DNA of 36,287 nucleotides. It comes from JAWKTT01 sp041398965. Its GTDB lineage: Bacteria; Planctomycetota; Planctomycetia; Planctomycetales; Planctomycetaceae. The stretch spans positions 1-36,287 of the forward strand of contig JAWKTT010000043.1 in assembly GCA_041398965.1 (NCBI GenBank). The letters are read 5' to 3'. The notes beneath the pieces were generated by a model, which worked only from the letters and a program-made list of their open reading frames with translations, made no database searches and was not told the origin of the DNA. Position 1 is the stretch's first letter, and every line of letters begins with the position of its first letter. Below, one piece after another: positions 17,930-26,606 of the stretch. The position numbers were made by a program, and so were the translations under genes.

Positions 17930-19336
17930 ATGAGTCATGCGAGCATTAGTAAGAGGTCGAGTGACGGGGCAGGGGGGGAGATGTTGTCTCGGACCTGTCG
18001 AACTCGTGTTGCTTGTGCAGCAGTCCGGGCGATCGTCCTCGTTCTTGCGATCGAGGCTTTGGCGTTCGCTGAGCCGGTGTATCCGCCGACGTTGCCGGAC
18101 GGTCAGACGAAAGTCACCATTCCTGCTGCGAGCCTGCTTCAGGCTCCGGAAGGGCTGAAACCGGGGACACGGATTGCTGTCGCTGCTCCCGAGGTGACGT
18201 TTCAGTATTATCCGGGGCAGAGCTATCCGGGGAACCCGTGGTCGGTCTGGGGGGATGGGTTAGCGGTTGAAGGTGCTTATTACTCTTCGATCGGCGATCA
18301 CCTTGCACCGCGCGGCAATGCCTATGTTTATCGGTATGATGACCGGGACGGAAGTCTGACGCGGGTTGTCAACGTTCAGGACATCATTCAGATGCCAGAG
18401 GGGCACTATACTCCGGGGAAGATTCATAGTCGGTTAGACTTAGGCAAAGATGGCTGGCTCTATTTCTCGACACATCGCGGTTCGACTCGGGCGACGACAG
18501 ATTCGAACCATTATTTAGGTGACTGGATCTTGAGGCACCATATCAAGAGTGGTCGCTCAGAAGTTGTGGTCCATGCACCGCTGGATAAACAATGTCTGCC
18601 GACGAGCGTTCTCGACCCAGAGCGACTCATCTTCTACTCGGGGACTGCTGATGGAGACTATCGCGAGAAGCGGGTGCAGTTTTTGGCGTATGACATTCAG
18701 GCGGGAAAGGTGCTTTATCACGATGGGAAGGGACCGTATCGTGCAGCGATCTTTGCGCCGTCGACGGGCCGCGTCTTTTTTCAGCAAGACGGGGGAAACA
18801 ATGCTGCACTTCCCTTGGTTCGCTTTGACCCGACGCAGCCGGGGCCTCCTCAGCCAGTGCAGGCTGAGGTCGGTTTGCGGGCCTGCACGACGGAGACAAA
18901 GAGTGGGAAGGTGTATACCGTTGATGGAGATCGGCTTTGGGAGTTTGATACCCGTACCGAGACGTCAAAGGAGTTAGGCGAGGTGACGGTCGGAAAGGAG
19001 TCCTATATTGCGTCAATCGACATCGACCCGAAAACGGAGCGTTACTTGTACTATGTGGCGGGTGCTCACGGCGGAAGTTATCGGGATGGCTCCCCCTTAG
19101 TTCAGTACGATCTGAAGACGAGGGAACGTAAGGTGATTTGCTTCCTGCATCCCTCCGTCTTTGCGGCGACGGGTTATACCTGCATGGGAACTTATGGCAT
19201 GGCGGTCTCGCCTGATGGGGGGACGGTGTATATTACCTGGAATGGTAATCAGGGGGGAGAGGTGAAGGGGAAGTTGAGTTTTAATACGGCGGGTCTCACG
19301 GTCATTAAAATCCCGGAATCTGAACGACGGGAATAG
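17930..19336 (+). CDS. Secreted beta-propeller-like protein
   Basis: This 468-residue protein has GAGGAG eight bases before its ATG and a long basic n-region followed by a hydrophobic core (AIVLVLAIEALAFA) and signal-peptidase site. The mature chain has recurring blade-like units with Asp/Gly turns and aromatic strands (GNAYVYRYDDRDGSLTRV, KDGWLYFSTHRGS, GRVFFQQDGG, GKVYTVDGDRLWEFDTRT, RYLYYVAGAHGG, GGTVYITWNG), as in WD40/PQQ/SMP-30-type propellers. I cannot name the family or catalytic residues. It is translated directly after the FG-GAP protein, so both are probably exported together and may act on the same ligand. A perfect 15-bp hairpin follows four bases after its stop codon. Confidence 0.85.
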   Translation: MSHASISKRSSDGAGGEMLSRTCRTRVACAAVRAIVLVLAIEALAFAEPVYPPTLPDGQTKVTIPAASLLQAPEGLKPGTRIAVAAPEVTFQYYPGQSYPGNPWSVWGDGLAVEGAYYSSIGDHLAPRGNAYVYRYDDRDGSLTRVVNVQDIIQMPEGHYTPGKIHSRLDLGKDGWLYFSTHRGSTRATTDSNHYLGDWILRHHIKSGRSEVVVHAPLDKQCLPTSVLDPERLIFYSGTADGDYREKRVQFLAYDIQAGKVLYHDGKGPYRAAIFAPSTGRVFFQQDGGNNAALPLVRFDPTQPGPPQPVQAEVGLRACTTETKSGKVYTVDGDRLWEFDTRTETSKELGEVTVGKESYIASIDIDPKTERYLYYVAGAHGGSYRDGSPLVQYDLKTRERKVICFLHPSVFAATGYTCMGTYGMAVSPDGGTVYITWNGNQGGEVKGKLSFNTAGLTVIKIPESERRE

Positions 19337-19340
19337 AAAA

Positions 19341-19375
19341 CCGCCTGAAGAGAGCAGGGGGCTCTCTTCAGGCGG
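19341..19375. terminator. Convergent (bidirectional) terminator
   Basis: CCGCCTGAAGAGAGC pairs perfectly with its complement (15 bp, five-base loop) between two convergent genes. The minus-strand side is followed by TTTTC, so termination of the oxidoreductase transcript is best supported. The plus side lacks a T-tract. Confidence 0.8.
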
Positions 19376-19426
19376 AATCGTGGTATATTTCCCTCCGACG
19401 CAGTCGGGGGGCTTTGACGCGGGGGG

Positions 19427-20902
19427 CTAGACGATTTCGGGGACTTCGTAGCCTTTACGGTATTCTCGTTTGAGAAACGCATTAGCGGATTCGGCGTGGT
19501 CTCCGGTGAACTTTTCGGTCTTCGGATCGTGGTGCAGAACTGGGCTCATGCGGATTTCGGCGGACGACAGCGGGATGTCGAAGCGACCGAGGTGCTCACC
19601 CAGTTCGCCGAGAAGCAGGTTCCACGGCTCGAAGTCGGGTTGAATCGACTTGGCTTCGTCCATCGAGAAGTTCTTCCCTGCACGAAACGCCACATTCGCG
19701 AGGTTGCACCATCCGGAAGAATCGTGGCCGATGGCGATTTCGGCATTAGGACTCTCCCAGTCTCTCGAGCGGACGGCGTTAATGAAGTTCGCCTTATGAA
19801 GGGTGTCCATGGAGCCTCCTTTGAAAGAACGTATTTCTTTTCCTTCGAGGTCGAATGCCTTCCCCCCTCCGCGACCACCAGCATAATAGCCCCCTTCACA
19901 GGCGACGAGATAGCCTGTCGAGGGACCATTGAAGGGACGATTCCCCTTCGTGCTCCAATTTCCTTTCTTGCCGGGACCCGCCTCGACGTTGCTGAGGGCG
20001 ATGAGCGTGGGGAATGAGCCAGTGTCGAAGTAGACGTAGTGACAATTCGGGGTATTCCCGGCATCGTCCCAGGCGACTCGCCCGCCGACAGCCAGGATAC
20101 GTTTGGGAGTGGTGACGGAATCCTGATAGGCGACATTGCGGACGTCATCGAGGACGTGAACGCCCCAGTTCCCCATCTCGCCGCTGCCGGTGTTCCAGTC
20201 CCAGTGCCAGTCATAGTGAAATTGTTTCCGATAGAGTGGTTCATCGGCGGCAGGTCCGAGCCAGAGGTCGTAATTCACACCTGCAGGAATCTCCAACGGC
20301 TTATCAAGCTTGCCGATAGGGGCACGCTGCCCGAGGCGATTGGCTTGTGCATAGTGGATTTTTCCTAGGGCCTGATCCTCATGCAGAAATTTCTTAATTG
20401 CAGATTGCAGTGGATCAGATCGTTGCTGAGTCCCGAGTTGGACGACCTTCTTATACTTGCGAGCGGCGGCGACGACTTGTCGACCTTCCCATTGGGTATG
20501 TGAAAGGGGTTTTTCGACATAGACATCTTTCCCTGCCTGCATCGCCCAGATGGCAGCCAGGCAGTGCCAATGGTTACACGTCGCGACGACGACGACATCC
20601 ACGGCGGGGTCTTCGAGGAGTTTGTGCAGATCGCTGTAGACTTTGGCGTCGAAGTTTTTGGCGAGTCGCGTCGCCCGGCCTTCATCGGGGTCGGTGACGG
20701 CGACAACTTTTGCTCCATTCGGACCGTGGAAGCCCTTGGAGAGTTCACCCGCACGTCCCCCGGCTCCGATCATCCCGACACCAATTTCGTCGTTCGGTTC
20801 TGCGGCCCGCGCCGAGCCTTCGGAGAGCAGGGTCGGCCAGGCGATGGCCGCGGAAGTGGCGAGGCTGCGATGTAGAAAATCGCGTCGATTCAAGGGGCTC
20901 AT
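19427..20902 (-). CDS. Gfo/Idh/MocA family oxidoreductase with Tat signal
   Basis: This is a 491-residue NAD(P)-dependent dehydrogenase of the glucose-fructose oxidoreductase/inositol dehydrogenase family. The N-terminus carries a twin-arginine signal (NRRDFLHRS, then a hydrophobic stretch ending SARAAE), so it is folded with its cofactor and exported to the periplasm. The Rossmann fold shows IGVGMIGAGGRAGEL, VAVTDPD, VVVVATCNHWH and the family lysine motif VEKPLSH. The C-terminal sandwich contains the GEMGNWGVHVLDDVRN segment typical of planctomycete members. AAGGAGA lies seven bases before the ATG. Such enzymes usually oxidise or reduce sugars; the substrate is unknown. It stands alone on the minus strand. 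Confidence 0.95.
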   Translation of the reverse strand: MSPLNRRDFLHRSLATSAAIAWPTLLSEGSARAAEPNDEIGVGMIGAGGRAGELSKGFHGPNGAKVVAVTDPDEGRATRLAKNFDAKVYSDLHKLLEDPAVDVVVVATCNHWHCLAAIWAMQAGKDVYVEKPLSHTQWEGRQVVAAARKYKKVVQLGTQQRSDPLQSAIKKFLHEDQALGKIHYAQANRLGQRAPIGKLDKPLEIPAGVNYDLWLGPAADEPLYRKQFHYDWHWDWNTGSGEMGNWGVHVLDDVRNVAYQDSVTTPKRILAVGGRVAWDDAGNTPNCHYVYFDTGSFPTLIALSNVEAGPGKKGNWSTKGNRPFNGPSTGYLVACEGGYYAGGRGGGKAFDLEGKEIRSFKGGSMDTLHKANFINAVRSRDWESPNAEIAIGHDSSGWCNLANVAFRAGKNFSMDEAKSIQPDFEPWNLLLGELGEHLGRFDIPLSSAEIRMSPVLHHDPKTEKFTGDHAESANAFLKREYRKGYEVPEIV

Positions 20903-21045
20903 CGTCGTTCTCCTTGGGGTGATATTGAAAAGTTTAAGTCGAGTCCAGTGTCGTCTATCTTGAGGGTATCATCGTGCCCATCGTCCTGATTCGCAAGTAG
21001 GGATTGTTTCTCCCGACAATTTCAAGGTGGTCCTGAACGGGGAAA

Positions 21046-22155
21046 CTAGAGTGGGGGCGGGGTGGCGGAGCGGCCGGAGCGGGGGGTGCGGGTGGTGGCA
21101 TAGACGGCGAAGGGGCGTTGGCCATCCTCGCTGCGGCACTCGAAAAACATGGCCCATCCGCTTCCACCGTTGTTGTCGACATGAACCAGCACTTCATTCC
21201 ATCCTTGTCGAAACGTCACGGCCACTTTGTCTTGGCCTGGAGACGGACTACGAGCTTCGCGAACCTCGTGGACCTTCTCTCGGTTCACCCACACAGCCAT
21301 GCCATCATCGCTCCCTAAGCTCAGTTGAAGTTTTGTTGTGTCTTCGGCATAGATAAATGTTGCAAGATAACAACTGACGCGATCTCCCGTCGCCAGGATC
21401 GCCCCGAGATTAATTTGATTCTCGGGGCTTTCGTACTCCTTCCAGCGAATCATCTTCTCAGCATATCCCGTCTCGCCCTTGGGGGGCTTATATGATTTCT
21501 TGACTATGTACATTTTAGGATCAACAGTTTCGACCCACTGGCCTGTTTCTTCAATGGGTAAAGGGCCAAGTATCTGCCAACTGCGCACATAAGACTGACG
21601 TTCCGAACGACGGGCAGAAGCCAGACTTGCTTCTAATTCGTTGATGATTTCCTGAGTCTCATTCGCCTGTTCTTGTACTTTGGCGGCCTGTGTAAGGGCT
21701 TCGGCCAATTCGTTACGGACCATCGCGGTCTCCGCTTCGGAGTTGACGAGTTTCCGTTCCGCTTCGCGGCGGAGTTTGGCTTCTTCAGACCGGAGGGTCA
21801 TGGCGGAAACTGTTTCTGCCTTGAGGGATTCGACCGACTCCAACAGTTCGCGGTGCGACTTTTTTATCTGCTGAGTTTGATCGTCCACGACGTATCCGGC
21901 TGAGCGAAGCCCGACGAACATCAGCATCGCTCCGAGGAACAGCCCGATTGTGACCGGGAGCAAGAAACTTGAACGATGGGAGGGGAGGGGCTTTGCGACT
22001 TCTGTTGCGGTCTCAAAATTGCGAGAATTCGACGCGGGAAGAGGAGAGAGCAGGGTGGTCTGCCAGACTTCACCGCAACCGGGGCACAACCCGTCGTCGG
22101 GTTCCGCATCGTCCAGGGCGATGAAGTTGCAATGTGTGCAGCGATGAGGAGGCAT
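21046..22155 (-). CDS. Zinc-ribbon, membrane-anchored coiled-coil protein
   Basis: I read 369 residues from the ATG at 22155. Order of parts: a four-Cys zinc ribbon (C6, C9, C24, C27), a linker, one transmembrane helix at about 64-83, a long charged coiled coil at about 92-190 (rich in Glu, Ala, Arg, Lys), and a C-terminal beta domain (about 195-350) with SWQILGPLPI, SLGSDDGMAVWVNRE and VTFRQGWNEVLVHVDN. That end resembles PA14-like or carbohydrate-binding modules of Planctomycetota. The open frame extends 78 codons upstream without protein character. No ribosome binding site is clear at either start. Predicted topology is zinc ribbon in the cytoplasm and sugar-binding-like domain outside. 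Function is unknown. It is divergent from the HlyD-like gene. Confidence 0.75.
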   Translation of the reverse strand: MPPHRCTHCNFIALDDAEPDDGLCPGCGEVWQTTLLSPLPASNSRNFETATEVAKPLPSHRSSFLLPVTIGLFLGAMLMFVGLRSAGYVVDDQTQQIKKSHRELLESVESLKAETVSAMTLRSEEAKLRREAERKLVNSEAETAMVRNELAEALTQAAKVQEQANETQEIINELEASLASARRSERQSYVRSWQILGPLPIEETGQWVETVDPKMYIVKKSYKPPKGETGYAEKMIRWKEYESPENQINLGAILATGDRVSCYLATFIYAEDTTKLQLSLGSDDGMAVWVNREKVHEVREARSPSPGQDKVAVTFRQGWNEVLVHVDNNGGSGWAMFFECRSEDGQRPFAVYATTRTPRSGRSATPPPL

Positions 22156-22387
22156 GGGGCGAGCCGGTCGGAGGAGGGTGCACTCCGTAGTGTGATGGCG
22201 AATCGAACGGAGAGCAAGTCTGGATTCGGTCCTGACGGTCTTCACGAACTCTTTATGGTGCTCGTTGACTTGATGCGTCATCCGTCGTAGTCTGCGATTG
22301 CGAAGCGGGGGAGACGCGTGGGAAGAGTAAAAGACATTAGATTGCCGCTGGCTCAACACCTGCGCGGCAAAGAACAGGGGAATGACC

Positions 22388-23488
22388 ATGAGGGAATTCG
22401 TTGGGAGTCGTGTGTTGGTTCGCTGGATTGGGGTCGCAGTGTTGTCTGCCTCGCTGGGGCAGGGGATGGTTTGGGGTCAGCCGGAAGAGGGTCAGCCAGC
22501 AGCGGGAGCAACGGGTGGCTTGCAGGTGGTGATCGAGCGTGCCCCCCTGATGTTGCGTCCGCCGAGCACTTATGACATTCCCCTGAAGTTGCAACCGGGT
22601 CGTGAGGTCACACTGGTCGCAATGGCTGACGGAGTGGTGGTCTCGGTGATGGCAAAGCCTGGGGGCCAAAAGGTTTTGTCGGGGAGCGAGATTGTCCGCA
22701 TTGATGCCCGGATTCGACAGCTGGAATTGGAGCGAGCCAAGGCGGCGCTGGCCGTTGCCGTCGAAGAAGAAAAGGGAGCAGCAGGAAGCGTGACGAAAGC
22801 GCGAGTCGCCGTGGCGGAGAAGGATGTCGAGATCGCCGAACTCAACCTTGAACTGACGTCGGTTCGTGTTCCGTTTGAGGGTCACCTCTACTCGCTTCCC
22901 GTAGTCGAGGGGGCCTATGTTCGTCGGGGCGATCCATTGGCGACCATCACCGATGCGACCCGACTGGTGGCCGAGGTCCCCATCGATCGGAACGCCTTCA
23001 AGGTGGGGGACATGATCGAGCTGAAGGTGGAAGAGACGACGGTGCAGGGGAAGTTGACCGCCATCGTTCCGTTGAGTCCGCGATTCGATCCGTTGCGTGG
23101 ACTGTTTCAGTCGGTGGCGGGGGGAATCGTCGAGATTGACAATGCGGGGGATCGTTTCCTTACAGGCCAGACGGTCTACTCGCCAATGATCCCAAGGAAC
23201 ACCGTGACCGAAGTGGGGATGACCGTCATTCGGAGCACCGAGGATGGGACACGGACCGTACAGGTAATTCGTGATGGTTTCGTGCGGAACGTGCCTGTCG
23301 TGTTGTTGGGGCAAATTGGGGATGGGAACGTGTGGGTGACGGGACGGTTTTCGCCCGGTGACGAACTTGTCGTGCGGTCGAGTGAGCCACTCCTGGATGG
23401 AGCCCGCGTTGTGCATAAGAACGCCGGTCCTGCGACGCCATCGACTGGTCGCACTCCTGCCACAACGCCTCGGTCGAACGACTTCTAG
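22388..23488 (+). CDS. HlyD/RND-type periplasmic adaptor (membrane fusion) protein
   Basis: This 366-residue exported protein has a signal peptide (core VLVRWIGVAVLSASLGQGMVWG). I prefer the ATG at 22388 because AGGGGA lies six bases upstream; an ATG two codons earlier is too close to it. It has the adaptor layout: a lipoyl-like half (VTLVAMADGVVVSV, GGQKVLSGSEIVRID), a short helical hairpin at about 105-150 rich in Ala/Glu/Lys, the second lipoyl half (RVPFEGHLYSLPVVEGAYVRRGDPLATITDATRL), then a beta-barrel and a membrane-proximal domain. Adaptors bridge an inner-membrane pump to an outer-membrane channel, but neither partner is encoded nearby. The hairpin is short, which suggests a compact complex. 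Confidence 0.85.
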   Translation: MREFVGSRVLVRWIGVAVLSASLGQGMVWGQPEEGQPAAGATGGLQVVIERAPLMLRPPSTYDIPLKLQPGREVTLVAMADGVVVSVMAKPGGQKVLSGSEIVRIDARIRQLELERAKAALAVAVEEEKGAAGSVTKARVAVAEKDVEIAELNLELTSVRVPFEGHLYSLPVVEGAYVRRGDPLATITDATRLVAEVPIDRNAFKVGDMIELKVEETTVQGKLTAIVPLSPRFDPLRGLFQSVAGGIVEIDNAGDRFLTGQTVYSPMIPRNTVTEVGMTVIRSTEDGTRTVQVIRDGFVRNVPVVLLGQIGDGNVWVTGRFSPGDELVVRSSEPLLDGARVVHKNAGPATPSTGRTPATTPRSNDF

Positions 23489-23831
23489 CCCTGCGGCTCA
23501 ACTGGACTTCGTGGCAGTGTTGAACCGGTTGGGATTCGGTCGGGGCAGGGTGTTTGTTATACTGAACAGCGCTTCGTCAGAGGACATTGGACGAAGGAAA
23601 CGAGTGAGCGAGCGGGGCAGGGGGGTGGCTCGCAGAGATTTGGTCCTTGCAAGGGGTTAGGTTCTTCATGAGACTTGTCCCGTTAATGGCTTACTGGTCC
23701 CTGGGCTTCTAAGCTCGTTCGACAACAAACGAAAATGGTTCTGCAGAAAGTATTCAGGCCGACGGTTTGAGTTGAGACTCCCCAGCGGGTGCGGGGGTCT
23801 CGCTGGGCGTTCGCCGCAGAGGAGTCTCGAC
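23489..23831 (+). other. Intergenic region upstream of the kinase gene
   Basis: These 343 bases carry no convincing gene. A possible extended -10 promoter lies at 23555-23563. GC-rich inverted words (CCCCAGCG / CGCTGGG) occur around 23781-23810, just before the ribosome binding site. Nothing else was recognised. Confidence 0.45.
23555..23563 (+). promoter_or_regulatory. Possible extended -10 promoter
   Basis: TGTTATACT fits the extended -10 form TGnTATAAT with one mismatch. The -35 position 17 bases upstream is poor (TTCGGT). It lies about 270 bases before the kinase start. Confidence 0.3.
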
Positions 23832-25406
23832 GTGTCTGAAGTCGCTCTTATTGATGATTATGAACTGGTGAATTGCGTCGCAACCGGGAACTCCACCCAG
23901 GTCTGGGAGGTCTTGCAGCGATCAAGCGGGCAGACCTTCGCAATGAAACTGATGCTCCCACAGGGTTTCCGAGACCCCGAGCAGAAGAAGGCCCTCAAAC
24001 ACGAGTATTCGGTCGCGAAGTCGCTCGAACACCCGAATATCATTCAGATGTTTGACCTGGTGATGACGAAGGAACATGCCTACTTCATCATGGAGTATTT
24101 TCGTTCTACCAACCTCAAACAACTCTACCGTTCGGACATCGCGACCGCGCAGGCCAGACTTCCCAAAATGATCGAGGCCCTCGCCCAAGCCCTCGCCCAC
24201 ATGCACGAAAAAACGTGGGTCCACAAGGATATTAAACCCGACAACATTCTGCTGACGAAGGGGGGAGAATTTCGACTCATCGACTTCTCCCTCTCCGCTC
24301 ACCCTGTGGGGGGACTCGGAAGGATCTTTTCGACAAAGTCGGGGACAACCATTCAGGGAACGCGAACCTACCTGGCCCCAGAGCTGATTCGCCGACAACC
24401 ACTCACGGTCTCGGCTGACATCTACAGTCTGGGGGTCACGATGTACGAAGTCCTCGTTGGGCGCCCCCCGTTTGTCAGCAGCAATCCGAACGACTTGCTG
24501 ATGATGCACGTGCGGGACAAACCCGAAGACCCGACAACGTTCAATCCGAACGTCTCTCCCGAAGCGAATGCCTTCGCTTTGCGACTGCTGGCGAAAGACC
24601 CTAAGAATCGACCTGCAACAATGCAGGAGGTTTACTCGGAAGTTCGCACATTACGGTTCTTCAAAGAAGACCCGATGGAGTTCGCCGCTAACGCCAGCGA
24701 AAAGAGTAATGCGGCTTTTCTGGAATCAGTCTCGGCACGTCTCGATAGTCGGACTGATGCGACTCGCGATCGATCGGAGGCGTTGCCGGTGAAGGCAGCG
24801 GCCCCGAAAAAGTCACGGCTGGCATTGGCACAGGAAGCGAAGGCCGCACGAGAGAAGGGGACCACAGCATCCGGGGAAACGTCGGCATCTCCGGCGGGAA
24901 CCGTTCAGCCCGCAGCGCCTCCAGTCACTCAGAATCCTGCGGTCGTCCCGCCGGGATACCCACCGCAGTACGCCCCTCTCCAAGGACAAATGCCCCCAGG
25001 TTATCCGCCGGGATACGGTGCTGCTCCCGGAATGCCCTGGGGTTACCCCCCCGGTGCCGCACCGCAATATCCGATGACTCCTCAGGGCTATCCTCCCGGA
25101 ATGATCCCGCCAGGGTATCAGTATCCTCCGCAGGGTTATCCCTCGACTCCGGGAACACAGATGCCCGGTTACCCTCAAGACCCAGGTCCCCCCGCCCCGT
25201 ACCCACCCGGTCAGCAGTATCCTTTTCCACCGGGACAGGTTCCGCCGGGTCAGGTCACCCAAGGAGCACCAGCTCCCTCTGCGACGCCGACTCCTCCGGC
25301 AGGGGCAACTCCTCCGACTGCCATCCCGACCCCTCCAGCCAACGCTCCGAAAAAGAAGGAAGAAGAAGACATCCCCATGATGACCGAACTCCCGGACGTC
25401 TTTTAG
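23832..25406 (+). CDS. Atypical Ser/Thr protein kinase with Pro/Gly/Tyr-rich tail
   Basis: This is a 524-residue Hanks-type kinase. The GTG at 23832 has GAGGAG eight bases upstream. The kinase domain spans about 8-275: a degenerate glycine loop (ATGNSTQVWEV), the ATP-anchoring Lys at K39 (FAMKLM), the catalytic loop HKDIKPDN at 131-138 with Lys replacing the usual Arg, the metal motif DFS at 151-153 instead of DFG, then GTRTYLAPE and DIYSLGVTMYEVLVGRPPF. Lys, catalytic Asp and metal Asp are all kept, so activity is plausible. Residues 300-370 are charged. Residues 375-505 are low-complexity PPGY/QGYPPG-type repeats. There is no transmembrane helix, unlike PknB-type receptors. The tail may mediate assembly or be a phosphorylation or adaptor platform (inference). 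Confidence 0.9.
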   Translation: MSEVALIDDYELVNCVATGNSTQVWEVLQRSSGQTFAMKLMLPQGFRDPEQKKALKHEYSVAKSLEHPNIIQMFDLVMTKEHAYFIMEYFRSTNLKQLYRSDIATAQARLPKMIEALAQALAHMHEKTWVHKDIKPDNILLTKGGEFRLIDFSLSAHPVGGLGRIFSTKSGTTIQGTRTYLAPELIRRQPLTVSADIYSLGVTMYEVLVGRPPFVSSNPNDLLMMHVRDKPEDPTTFNPNVSPEANAFALRLLAKDPKNRPATMQEVYSEVRTLRFFKEDPMEFAANASEKSNAAFLESVSARLDSRTDATRDRSEALPVKAAAPKKSRLALAQEAKAAREKGTTASGETSASPAGTVQPAAPPVTQNPAVVPPGYPPQYAPLQGQMPPGYPPGYGAAPGMPWGYPPGAAPQYPMTPQGYPPGMIPPGYQYPPQGYPSTPGTQMPGYPQDPGPPAPYPPGQQYPFPPGQVPPGQVTQGAPAPSATPTPPAGATPPTAIPTPPANAPKKKEEEDIPMMTELPDVF

Positions 25407-25441
25407 CTGTATCCCGGTTCGACTTTTTCCATGGGCCAACC

Positions 25442-25480
25442 CGCCGTGTGAGCGCCCCTGGAGACACGGCGACACCTTTT
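25442..25480 (+). terminator. Candidate terminator after kinase gene
   Basis: CGCCGTGT pairs with ACACGGCG (8 bp, 14-base loop), and a TTTT run follows five bases later. It lies 35 bases past the kinase stop codon. The large loop lowers confidence. Confidence 0.4.
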
Positions 25481-25619
25481 CGGTCGGGCTGCTGGAATCA
25501 TGGGTTCCCGAAGGCTACGATTCGACTGCGATTTTCGATTGTCACATCGGCAGCAGGGGAGAGCCTCTGTTGTCACTGATCTTTCCTCGCCAGTCCTTCT
25601 GGCTCAGCCCTGAACGTTC

Positions 25620-26606
25620 ATGACGCAGCTTCGGCCCCTCCCTTTTGAACGACCAATCTACGACCTCGAACAGAAGTTGAACGAGTTAGAGAAACAGCCG
25701 AACCCGACGGCCAACTCGCGAGACGCCATCCGCACCATGCGGAACGAAGTCAATCGGATGAAGCGCGAGGTTTTCGCACATCTCTCTCCGTGGGATGTCG
25801 TGCAAGTCTCCCGTCACGAGGCTCGCCCTCAGACACTCGACTACATCGAACTGCTGTTTGACGAATTCGTCGAACTGCATGGGGATCGGGCGTTCGGTGA
25901 TGACCGCGCTATTATCACCGGACTCGCTCGACTCGATGATCGGAAGATCATGTTCATCGGTCAGCAGAAGGGGCGAAATCTTGAAGAGCGACAACATCAC
26001 AACTATGGAATGGCGCATCCAGAAGGGTACCGCAAAGCCCTCAGCCGGATGGAGATGGCGGCCAAGTTCGGGCTTCCGATTGTCTGCTTCATCGATACCG
26101 GCGGAGCTTATCCGGGGATCGGGGCGGAGGAACGGGGACAGGCCTACCAGATCGCGTACAACCTTCGTCAGATGTCTCGTGTCGCCACTCCGATTGTTTG
26201 TGTCGTGATTGGCGAAGGGGGAAGCGGCGGGGCACTGGGAATCGGAATCGGCGATCATGTCGCCATCCTTGAATTCGCTTACTACTCTGTCATCAGTCCT
26301 GAGGGCTGTGCTGGCATTCTGTGGAAGCATTCGCGACATGCCGACAAGGCGGCTCATGCGCTGCGGTTCACCAGCAAGGACCTGAAGGAACTCGGAATCG
26401 TCGACGAGGTTGTGGAAGAACCTCTGGGAGGCGGACACCGCGATCACCGTCGCATGGCCAGCAACCTCAAGGCAACATTGAACGCCGCCTTCGACCGACT
26501 GGCACTTGTCCCAGCAGATGAACTTCTTGATCGGCGATACGCTAAGTTTCGTAAGATCGGGATGTTCGATGAAGGTGTGGCTGAGGTCGGAGAAGGGGAG
26601 AGCTAA
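25620..26606 (+). CDS. accA: Acetyl-CoA carboxylase carboxyltransferase subunit alpha
   Basis: This 328-residue cytoplasmic subunit works with AccD to move the carboxyl group from biotin carboxyl carrier protein to acetyl-CoA, making malonyl-CoA for fatty acid synthesis. The full-length family pattern is present: N-terminal YDLEQKLNELE helix, LHGDRAFGDDRAIITGLARL, GRNLEERQHHNYGMAHPEGYRKALR-type core with FIDTGGAYPGIGAEERGQ, the oxyanion-hole region GEGGSGGALGIG, and SVISPEGCAGILWK. Length is normal. No Shine-Dalgarno sequence is visible before the ATG. It is a stand-alone copy; accD is not in the window. The kinase gene lies 213 bp upstream and is probably a separate transcript. Confidence 0.98.
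   Translation: MTQLRPLPFERPIYDLEQKLNELEKQPNPTANSRDAIRTMRNEVNRMKREVFAHLSPWDVVQVSRHEARPQTLDYIELLFDEFVELHGDRAFGDDRAIITGLARLDDRKIMFIGQQKGRNLEERQHHNYGMAHPEGYRKALSRMEMAAKFGLPIVCFIDTGGAYPGIGAEERGQAYQIAYNLRQMSRVATPIVCVVIGEGGSGGALGIGIGDHVAILEFAYYSVISPEGCAGILWKHSRHADKAAHALRFTSKDLKELGIVDEVVEEPLGGGHRDHRRMASNLKATLNAAFDRLALVPADELLDRRYAKFRKIGMFDEGVAEVGEGES

Noticed and set aside
22337..23416. 359-codon minus-strand frame opposite the HlyD-like gene
   Set aside because: His/Arg/Gln-rich antisense shadow; the plus strand has a signal peptide and adaptor domains.
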